Assembly: GCF_025118155.1 (NCBI RefSeq)
Contig: NW_026251392.1
Span: forward strand, 124,001-188,000
Reading direction: 5' to 3'
DNA length: 64,000 bases
From: Cokeromyces recurvatus
Taxonomy: Eukaryota; Mucoromycota; Mucoromycetes; Mucorales; Mucoraceae
A program made the position numbers and the translations under genes. Below, in pieces: positions 56,960 to 64,000 of the stretch. The notes beneath the pieces are model-generated. The model had not been told where the DNA came from and ran no database searches. It saw nothing but the letters and a program-made list of their open reading frames with translations. Numbering within the stretch: position 1 is the stretch's first letter; each line of letters begins with the position of its first letter.

Positions 56960-58969
56960 ATGTCATTTGTATTGAATTCTTTACCATTTGAAATAATTGA
57001 AATTATATCTGCAAACATTTCTAAACAAGATTTACTAAATGTAATATTAGTATCTAAAGCATGGTATCATCGATTTCATGCTTCCATATATCGATCTATT
57101 TCAATTGATAACTCTACTAAACAAAAACAAATTATATCTGCCTTTCGTACAAGTCCTCTTCTTCCAGGTCATTTAGTTCATTCATTAAGTCTATCCAAGA
57201 TTCATTTCTCTGAACATGAAATAATGGAGTTACCTAAATTATTTCCTGATATTGACACATTGAACATGGATTGGCATATATGGGGGGATATCGACTTTCA
57301 TACTTACTTTGATCCAGATGCTCCCATCTCTTTCGTACATCCTCCTCAAGGTTTACCTCCTATGATACATCAGTTCTTTCACCATTATGGTGCTCGTCAC
57401 TTGAGACATCTTATCATTGATGCTACTACCGCTACGAATGAAACAACTGACATTTGGTCTATCTTGGCATTATGTCCACATCTTAGGACACTCAAGTTAT
57501 ATAATTTAAATCATGAACATATCATTACCTTGGGCTATCTAGAAACAATTCATCAATTATGTCCTTCCTTAATCACGCTAGAGATCAAATGCACTCGAGC
57601 AGATCCTAACCCTGCTTTGTTTCATCATTTTTCATCCTTCAACCACGGTCATGAAGGAAAGGAACAGGATGCGATCATTCGATTGAAACCTACTATGCTT
57701 CGTCACTTTTCATTATCATCCAAGTCAGGATCCTCAAAGTGGCCGATTTGGTTACCTTACTTTTCATTCAAGTATCCTCACCTCGAGCATTTAAAGTTCA
57801 AGCATTGTGGTTTAGGTGACGATGGCTGTCTCAGTCAGGGGATTCCTAAACAAGTCTTCCAACTCTTCACGCATGGTTGTCCTGAATTGAAATCGATTCA
57901 CTGGAGTAAAATCAGGGTCGATCACGATCAACAAAATGGCTTATTCAGTCTCTGTAAAGAACATCATGATGAAACGAAACAGATCCAACCCTTTCTCTAT
58001 TTAGAACATATAGAGGCCTATGAGAATTTTAGACTACCCGGTTCATTGCATTTCTCACCTATTGTCCAACAAGGTAGTCTGATGTCCAACTTGCTCACTT
58101 CACTTACCATCGGTCAGCCTCCAGTGGATGTCACGACTCATCAAGTCATTCGAGCTATTGGACAATGTAAGAATTTAGTGAATCTCAAGATTCAAGAGTG
58201 CTTTTTAGATCCCGATTTAGCCTATAACATGGATGATATCTTGAAGTATTGTAAAAATCTAAAACGACTGTACATGAAGGATGTTGTTATCCAAGCATCA
58301 TCTAGTAGTAGTAGGAATGATAGAAAAGACACAATAACAACAACAACAACAACAACAACAATAGCAGCAGACAGACATGAAAATCGACATCCTTTAAGAG
58401 AGTTCATCATGAAGCGTTCCTCATTTACAGAGGGAGCCTTTCAGGTTATCTCTTCTTACTGTCCAAACTTGAAACATGTTGCATTACTTGGATGCTATCA
58501 AAATGATCGTCGAGATCAAGTCAAGATTATATTAAATCAGCAGAGATTAACGACGTTAAAGATTCAGGGGCTTCGAACAAGGAACTATTATGCTGGATGT
58601 AGAATTCGTTTCTTTTCTATTAATGATAATGATTGGTATTACATGAGTCAGTTTGATATTCGACCTCATTCTGTTGGACGGAAATTATCTTTTCAAAAAT
58701 TTCGTTATATGGAGTTTGCTCATCGACTTGACAAGTTGGATGATCGGGATATTCAAAAACTTAAATCATTAGTAACTACAAAAACGTTAAAGGCCTGGGA
58801 TGTAATCGCTGTTAAAAGGAACGTTGATATACCTTATACAACCTCAATCGATTCATCTTACTGGGATCCGGAAAATATTTATTACAGTGGTTATGTTAAC
58901 ATTCAGTGTCAATCCGTACAAAACTTGTATATTAATAACAAATTAGTTATCTTGAATAATACCTTATAA
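56960..58969 (+). CDS. F-box/LRR-like protein 1 (tandem pair)
   Basis: Intronless 669-residue frame. The N-terminal F-box reads LPFEIIEIISANISKQDLL, then VILVSKAWYHRFHASIYRS, and is followed by about 550 residues of leucine-rich-repeat-like units. Repeated elements of the type CPxLxxLxL are visible (LCPHLRTLKLYNL, LCPSLITLEIKC, CPNLKHVALLGC). A Thr tract (TTTTTTTT, near residue 460) is encoded by an ACA repeat. F-box proteins are substrate receptors of SCF ubiquitin ligases; the target is unknown. A paralogue follows on the same strand 0.7 kb downstream, and the two share WLPYFS(F/L)KYP and RIRFFSI segments, indicating an old tandem duplication. Mucorales genomes have many such genes. Confidence 0.85.
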   Translation: MSFVLNSLPFEIIEIISANISKQDLLNVILVSKAWYHRFHASIYRSISIDNSTKQKQIISAFRTSPLLPGHLVHSLSLSKIHFSEHEIMELPKLFPDIDTLNMDWHIWGDIDFHTYFDPDAPISFVHPPQGLPPMIHQFFHHYGARHLRHLIIDATTATNETTDIWSILALCPHLRTLKLYNLNHEHIITLGYLETIHQLCPSLITLEIKCTRADPNPALFHHFSSFNHGHEGKEQDAIIRLKPTMLRHFSLSSKSGSSKWPIWLPYFSFKYPHLEHLKFKHCGLGDDGCLSQGIPKQVFQLFTHGCPELKSIHWSKIRVDHDQQNGLFSLCKEHHDETKQIQPFLYLEHIEAYENFRLPGSLHFSPIVQQGSLMSNLLTSLTIGQPPVDVTTHQVIRAIGQCKNLVNLKIQECFLDPDLAYNMDDILKYCKNLKRLYMKDVVIQASSSSSRNDRKDTITTTTTTTTIAADRHENRHPLREFIMKRSSFTEGAFQVISSYCPNLKHVALLGCYQNDRRDQVKIILNQQRLTTLKIQGLRTRNYYAGCRIRFFSINDNDWYYMSQFDIRPHSVGRKLSFQKFRYMEFAHRLDKLDDRDIQKLKSLVTTKTLKAWDVIAVKRNVDIPYTTSIDSSYWDPENIYYSGYVNIQCQSVQNLYINNKLVILNNTL

Positions 58970-59607
58970 TAAACTCTTGCAAAAAAAAAAAAAAGAGCAT
59001 AATTATGAAATAAGTTTCATTATTATTGGTTCCTCTGATATGTAAAATGACGAAAGTTTAATATAGACGTCAAGAAAAAAAAAAGTGAACTAAAGTTATT
59101 TTAATAAGACATCTCTCTCTCTCTCTCTCATATAAAATAGAGTTAATAATGATTGTATATCGAAATCTAAAAAACTTTAATAATTTAAACATCTATGAAA
59201 TAAAGTTGCCATATATAGTAATATTTCTAATGGTAATATCTCTTTCATCATCTTCATCTTACTTTGCTCAGCGGATGAAAGTTTTCGATCATAAAGCAAG
59301 AGTTAAAGACACCCTACTTTTTTTTTTCCTTTATTTATTAGTAATTAATCATTCTAATAGTTGCCTAAGATTTACAATAGACTTTCAGGGCATAAGCTTA
59401 CAGAAATAATAATAATAATAGTAGTAATAAAAAAAAAATAGTCAACGTTCAATACCATAATTATGGATTTAAATGTACACCATTAAAGGGAAAAAAAAAA
59501 GAAAAGAAAAAAGAAGATGTAATTTCATCATTTATTTCAGGCACCGTCGTCATCATCATTTAGTTGTATTTTACATACAAATATTTATATTCATATACAC
59601 ATCTTTT

Positions 59608-59643
<36 letters not shown>

Positions 59644-59697
59644 TTTGCATTTAGTAAACTTTTGATCTTCTTCTTCCCCTTAGTATTCATATTAGAA
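58970..59697. other. Spacer between the two F-box genes
   Basis: AT-rich, with a CT repeat (59111-59128) and a TTTC microsatellite (59606-59645) just before the second F-box start. A 59149-59409 frame is present but not convincing. Confidence 0.5.
59606..59645. repeat. TTTC microsatellite upstream of F-box gene 2
   Basis: About nine TTTC units ending 52 bp before the start codon; probably part of the pyrimidine-rich promoter or leader. Confidence 0.85.
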
Positions 59698-61641
59698 ATG
59701 AATTCATTCGTTTATTTTCCTTTTGAAATTATCGATCAAATAAATTCATATCTTTCCGACAAGGATAGATATGAACTTGTCAATATAAATAGAACATTTC
59801 ATAAAGTATTTACAAGACTTCTTTATCAAAGAATTACGATTACAACATATCAGCAATATAAGCAACTTGTAACTTTATTTACAAGTACTCAGTATACAAG
59901 TTTACCTTTAGGACGTTGTGTCCATCATTTGAAAGTTTTATTAGATCAACTATCAGAAGAAGAATTACGAACTATTCAGAGGCTTTGTCCAGCCTTACGA
60001 TCTATTCATATTGACTGGAGGATATGGAATTATCTTGGATTCGTTTATCAAAATAAACTAACAACTTCATCTTCTTTAATCACACGAAATTATCTTCCTC
60101 GCTCTCTTCTTCCCCCCTTTACAACCGAGTTTATAGCCCATTATGGTGCCTCTACATTGTCCTCTCTTACTCTAGACTTGCATAACACGATTCATATTGA
60201 TGGCAGAGACATCTTGAGTTACACACCTCATTTACGAAATCTCACACTCATGGGAATAAATCAATACGATAATATCACATTTGAATTTGTTGAATCCATA
60301 CATCAATCGTGTCCCCTTTTAGAGGATCTAACGTTAGAGGGCGATCGATCAGAGATAGATGACTTTAGTTTAATATGGAGGAGGGGGAGTCCAGATGCAA
60401 GTTCTGCTATTTATCCACGTATGAAATCATTTAAACTCCAATGTCAATACGGTGCTGAACGTTATCAAGATTGGTTACCGTATTTCAGTCTCAAATATCC
60501 AAACCTTCTTTCGCTTCATTTCTATCATTCAGGGACAGGTAAGGATATCATCGAGCCTTGCCCCCCAGAGATCTATCGGGATTTCATCAAGAGCTGTCCT
60601 CGATTGATGGATATACGTTGGCATCAGATATCACCTGATTTTGAATTCTTTCATGAACTGGATAAAGCGAAGCATCAACGTCTAAAGGTATTAGATCTAT
60701 GTGATACAATCCCTATGCCCTCTTTACTTTTAACTCTCTTATTTGAAAGTCGCAATCACATTTTCTGTCATCTCACAGCCTTCACATTCGGTCCTTTACC
60801 TCGTGATACAACCCCTCATGAACTAATTGAATCGATAGCGAATGCTTGTCCTCAACTTAAAGAATTGGGTTTACGAGAACCTCATTGTAACTTGAAAACT
60901 CCATTTAAAATTGATATCATCTTGAGTCATTGTAGAAACCTTGTTAAACTTGAATTAGATCATATCGCACTTCGTGTATCCTTTAATAATAATAATAATA
61001 ATAACAGCAGACTTCTAACAACAACTACTACTACTACCGCCTTTTATCATCATCCTCTTCAAAGTCTTATCATGCATCATTGCTCTTCCTTTGATGGTGT
61101 CTTTGAATATATCTCACCACGTTGTCCAAATCTAAATTATTTATCCCTCTTTGCTTATACACAACGGGATCGACGATATAAAGTTCAAATTCATTTACCA
61201 CATCAACGACTGAAAAAAATTGAATTACATGCCTTACGAACAGAGTCCTATGATGAGGAACGACGTATTCGCTTCTTTTCGATCCATCAAAGACCCTCTT
61301 TAAAATGGTATTTCATGAACGAATTTGATATATCGAATCAACAAGAGATGGTGGAAACAAGATACGGTTACCGTCACGACCATTACCGACACATGGAGTT
61401 GGCTAAAGAATGGGTCACTTTAAATACATCTGAGGTTGAGTTCTTGCAGTCTTTATTATCGAAACCCATTCCTTGGTCTGAAGTAGAAAGAAGGAAACGA
61501 GCTTATCTGGATGTGATGGAACATTCTAATTTGGTTGCACAATGGGATCCTAAAGATATCTATGACGCTGGCTATGTTGATTTGGTTTGTGATTCGATAG
61601 ATCAACTCTGTATCAATAAAAAATATATCTATTTTAAATAA
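59698..61641 (+). CDS. F-box/LRR-like protein 2 (tandem pair)
   Basis: Start chosen at ATG 59698 because MNSFVYFPFEIIDQINSYLS aligns with the paralogue and opens the F-box; an upstream in-frame ATG would add about 75 residues of low-complexity sequence encoded by the pyrimidine microsatellite. The protein is 647 residues, with F-box (FPFEIIDQINSYLSDKDRYE) then LRR-like units (LCPALRSIHIDW, SCPLLEDLTLEG, ACPQLKELGLRE, RCPNLNYLSLFAY). Asn (NNNNNN) and Thr tracts interrupt the same region as the Thr tract of its neighbour. The role is inferred to be SCF substrate recognition. Confidence 0.85.
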   Translation: MNSFVYFPFEIIDQINSYLSDKDRYELVNINRTFHKVFTRLLYQRITITTYQQYKQLVTLFTSTQYTSLPLGRCVHHLKVLLDQLSEEELRTIQRLCPALRSIHIDWRIWNYLGFVYQNKLTTSSSLITRNYLPRSLLPPFTTEFIAHYGASTLSSLTLDLHNTIHIDGRDILSYTPHLRNLTLMGINQYDNITFEFVESIHQSCPLLEDLTLEGDRSEIDDFSLIWRRGSPDASSAIYPRMKSFKLQCQYGAERYQDWLPYFSLKYPNLLSLHFYHSGTGKDIIEPCPPEIYRDFIKSCPRLMDIRWHQISPDFEFFHELDKAKHQRLKVLDLCDTIPMPSLLLTLLFESRNHIFCHLTAFTFGPLPRDTTPHELIESIANACPQLKELGLREPHCNLKTPFKIDIILSHCRNLVKLELDHIALRVSFNNNNNNNSRLLTTTTTTTAFYHHPLQSLIMHHCSSFDGVFEYISPRCPNLNYLSLFAYTQRDRRYKVQIHLPHQRLKKIELHALRTESYDEERRIRFFSIHQRPSLKWYFMNEFDISNQQEMVETRYGYRHDHYRHMELAKEWVTLNTSEVEFLQSLLSKPIPWSEVERRKRAYLDVMEHSNLVAQWDPKDIYDAGYVDLVCDSIDQLCINKKYIYFK

Positions 61642-62499
61642 ATAAATAAATAAAGAAATATGCTTGAGGAAAAAGAAGTTCATTTTTGTTTTTCTTGGCT
61701 ATATAAAGAAAGAAAAGATTGAAAAAAAAAACTATTACATTTATTAACAACTACTTTATATATAAATTTTATAAAAAAAAAACAAGTTATTAGGTTTTGT
61801 TCTCCTTTCAAGACTATTCTATATTATGTGTGCATATCTATATATATCTTAAACAAGTCATTAATCTATTATTATCTACTATCGATCATATATACTGCAA
61901 GAAACTACAGTTTCTATGATGTCAGAAAAAAAAAGTTAATATCTGAATAGGGGAGTGAACATTCTGTATACATAAACGAATTGAAGAGAAAAAATAAATA
62001 TATAAATATATAATTGATTCTGTAGTCTTTATTATTGTCTTGAAAGATATAGTAGTGTGTCACTTTAGAATTCAACCATAGAGTAAAAAAGTAGTCTTTA
62101 ACAACTTTACCTTTTAGGATTTCTTTATTCCAGTACGCTTTTATTATTATTTGGCCTTATAAATGGAAGCATTGTTCACAAATAATAGTAAAAGGGATTC
62201 TGATTTTATAATAGGTCAAATACTTTTCTTTTGGATTTTTTTTTTAATAAACGTCATCATTGTAGTATATCCAATCAAATAATTCCATAGAATTATAAGG
62301 TTATGCTAGTTGTATGTACAAGGGCGAAAAAAAAAAAAAAAAAAAGAGCAAATTGATGGAAAAAAAAGCAGCCAATTATATTAATAAACAAAGTAACATA
62401 CACACATACAAATGAATATACACATATTTTTATCATTTCCTTTCTTTCTTTTTTAAAAAAAAAAATATACTACATTACCCTACAATTATATAATTACAA
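61642..62499. other. Intergenic, no gene seen
   Basis: AT-rich, with an A run at 62327-62345. Contains the NDUFA12 promoter near its end but no recognisable site. Confidence 0.4.
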
Positions 62500-63034
62500 A
62501 TGTCAACCATCGGACGTACATTAAAGAATTTTCTAAAGGTTGGACCTTCTAGTTACATTAAACAATTAGACACCATCGGTGATACTAAATGGGGTCGTCT
62601 TGTTGGCACTGATGTCAATGGCAATAAATATTTTGAAAATCTTGATGAAATTTCCGGTACATGACAATAATAAATGAACAACAGCAATTTAAAGAAAAAA
62701 AAAATACTAATTAGGGTTTTTATTAGGTCGTGAGCGTTGGGTTGAGTATGCAAGTAGTCAACCTGATAGTGGAGATATCACTCCTGAATGGTTAGCTGAT
62801 TAATTTAATTTATAAATTTATATACATATACATCGATCTAATATTCATTTATTCAGGCACATGTGGTTAAATCGTCTTGTTCAAGAACCACCTACTGAAA
62901 TGAATTACCAACCCAAGAAATGGTGGAGTGAGCCCATTCCCAACTTTTCTGGTACACCTAAAGCATTCAAAACGTATAACACTACCACAGTTAAATTAGA
63001 AGCTTGGGAGCCTATTGTTAAAGCTAGAGAATAA
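62500..63034 (+). CDS. NDUFA12: NADH:ubiquinone oxidoreductase subunit NDUFA12 (B17.2)
   Basis: Three exons in phase (62500-62656, 62727-62790, 62857-63034), 132 residues. Diagnostic segments are GDTKWGRLVGTDVNGNKYFE, RERWVEYASSQPDSGDITPE, WHMWLNRLVQEPP and the C-terminal SGTPKAFKTYNTT. It is an accessory subunit on the matrix arm of complex I. Phase is 1 at intron 1 and 2 at intron 2. The window also encodes the related assembly factor (30.6-31.4 kb); the absence of the charged helical tail here separates the two. Confidence 0.95.
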
Positions 63035-63204
63035 AATATCTATATTGTGTTTTATTATTATTAGTAGCTACACTTATTTATTACACATTAAAAAAAAATA
63101 AAATAAAATAAAAAGAAAAAACAAATGACTATCTTTGCGCATGAAAGCAGCAGTAGCAAAGAATAAGATTTAATGGTCAAACTCCGCTTATTTTATCTTT
63201 TTAT

Positions 63205-63238
63205 TATCATTATTAAAAAAAAAAAAAAAAAAAAAAAA
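63205..63238. repeat. A tract in UQCC2-like upstream region
   Basis: Run of about 25 A 55 bp before the start codon of the next gene. Confidence 0.75.
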
Positions 63239-63290
63239 GACGGCTATTACTGAGAGGAAAAAGGGACATTTATTTATTTTGTCAACAACA

Positions 63291-63728
63291 ATGTCATTTG
63301 CAAATACAAAACAACAAATTCATTCACTTTATCGATCTTACTTACGATTGATCAAAGAATGGCCCATAGATAGAGTGAGACCTAATCGAGACATGAAGCA
63401 AGTGTTAGAAAAAAGAGTGGAGGAATCATTCCGAAGAGGAGGCAATGCTAGTTTAGATTTAAAAAGGGCTCGTAAAGAACTTGAAGCTTTAGAAAGCTTA
63501 TTAGAGAATAATTATAAAGAAAAGGTGAATTGCATTTACCCACCCTATACTGGAAATTTCTTATTATTAACTTGATAATAATCAAAAAAAAAAAAAAAGT
63601 ATTCTATCTCAGATAAAATCCTTAAACCAGCAGGAAATCCCAATTATTATTCAAAATTGATATCTTCGTTAGAAGCAAGTAAAGATAAGCAAAAAAGGAG
63701 TATTTTTATGAGATTATTTGGAAAATAA
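63291..63728 (+). CDS. Complex III assembly factor, UQCC2/CBP6-like
   Basis: Two exons in phase (63291-63524, 63600-63728), 120 residues. The start MSFANTKQQIHSLYRSYLRL leads to LIKEWPIDRVRPNRDMKQVL and RVEESFRRGG, matching the EWPxD and RD...RVxxxFR pattern of UQCC2. The second exon begins after a poly-A-rich acceptor (AAAAG) and reads YSISDKILKPAGNPNYYSKL. UQCC2/Cbp6 joins its partner (UQCC1/Cbp3) on the mitoribosome to aid cytochrome b synthesis. The chosen acceptor is the only one that gives an open exon; the more usual TCTCAG just downstream would frameshift. Confidence 0.8.
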
Positions 63729-63933
63729 ATCAATAATGTGATGTAAAAGAAGAAATCAATTCCTACTTCTTTTACGTGTTTGATAATATCATGCATATAA
63801 AAATATACATAAATGGATATTATTGATGATATAAAAATTTATATTAGACACGTGATTTGATTTTTTTTTTTTTTATAATATGATTATGATTATTATAAGG
63901 TTAATTTTATTTAATGATTATATATTTGACATA

Positions 63934-63956
63934 ATGACGTATTTACAACCACCCAA
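63934..63956 (+). CDS. First coding exon of a further gene (cut by window edge)
   Basis: ATG ACG TAT TTA CAA CCA CCC AA followed by a perfect donor GTAAGT at 63957 suggests a start exon encoding MTYLQPPK. Nothing more is in the window, so the product is unknown. Confidence 0.4.
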
Positions 63957-64000
63957 GTAAGTGTTCTGATTAAATACTCTCTTTGACGATTAAGAATCTT

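Noticed and set aside
59149..59409. 86-codon frame between the F-box genes
   Set aside because: No recognisable features, contains homopolymer-coded stretches and no plausible exon partners.
59473..59697. N-terminal extension of F-box protein 2
   Set aside because: The extension translates a TTTC microsatellite and A-rich leader; the downstream ATG aligns with the paralogue.

Overview
This is a nuclear contig from an AT-rich, intron-rich filamentous fungus, most likely an early-diverging Mucoromycota (Mucorales-type). The evidence is short GT-AG introns of about 50-120 bp in nearly every gene, long A/T homopolymers between genes, a beta-1,3-glucan synthase with non-ascomycete hot-spot sequences, a member of a PD-(D/E)XK-like family that is hugely expanded in Mucorales, fungal CACTA and LINE elements, and a Fanzor. 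Exon joins were worked out by hand from splice signals and reading-frame phase; in the single-copy genes checked this way the summed exon lengths divide by three.

Layout. 1-12.8 kb is a mobile-element region. It starts with an apparently open LINE (minus strand, cut by the window edge), followed by a 291-bp repeat. Next is a host gene of the PD-(D/E)XK-like family whose fifth exon is split by a 2.76-kb CACTA transposon with a 3-bp target duplication. A 57-bp minisatellite, a second copy of the 291-bp repeat and a 5'-truncated LINE of another subfamily (14-bp target duplication) follow. 13.7-31.4 kb is a normal gene stretch: FKS-type glucan synthase, an NmrA-like Rossmann protein, a paraoxonase-like beta-propeller, a UBC4/5-type E2, ribosomal protein uS9 (RPS16), a Ca3427/NMT1-like solute-binding-fold protein, GNA1, tRNA-Trp and an NDUFAF2-like complex I assembly factor. 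32.0-32.5 kb holds a fold-back element. 32.8-41.5 kb carries an importin-alpha-like ARM protein without a visible IBB domain, a RAD26/CSB ATPase and adenylate kinase. 42.2-48.2 kb is a second mobile region: a Fanzor (eukaryotic TnpB relative) with one in-frame stop and one frameshift, directly abutting a decayed LINE almost identical to the first. 48.4-64 kb is again genic: an acidic KEN-box protein with securin-like character, ELP4, a synaptobrevin whose start codon is split by an intron, a TBC Rab-GAP, two tandem F-box proteins, NDUFA12, a UQCC2/CBP6-like assembly factor, and the first exon of a further gene.

How the genes relate. FKS and GNA1 both serve cell-wall synthesis (glucan, and UDP-GlcNAc for chitin). 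NDUFA12, NDUFAF2 and the UQCC2-like protein serve respiratory complexes I and III. The others are general housekeeping (translation, ubiquitination, nucleotide balance, vesicle traffic, DNA repair, nuclear import). No operons are expected or seen. The most notable items are the degraded Fanzor next to a LINE, the CACTA insertion that can be removed in silico to restore an open exon, and the shared 291-bp sequence at the 5' edge of two different LINEs.
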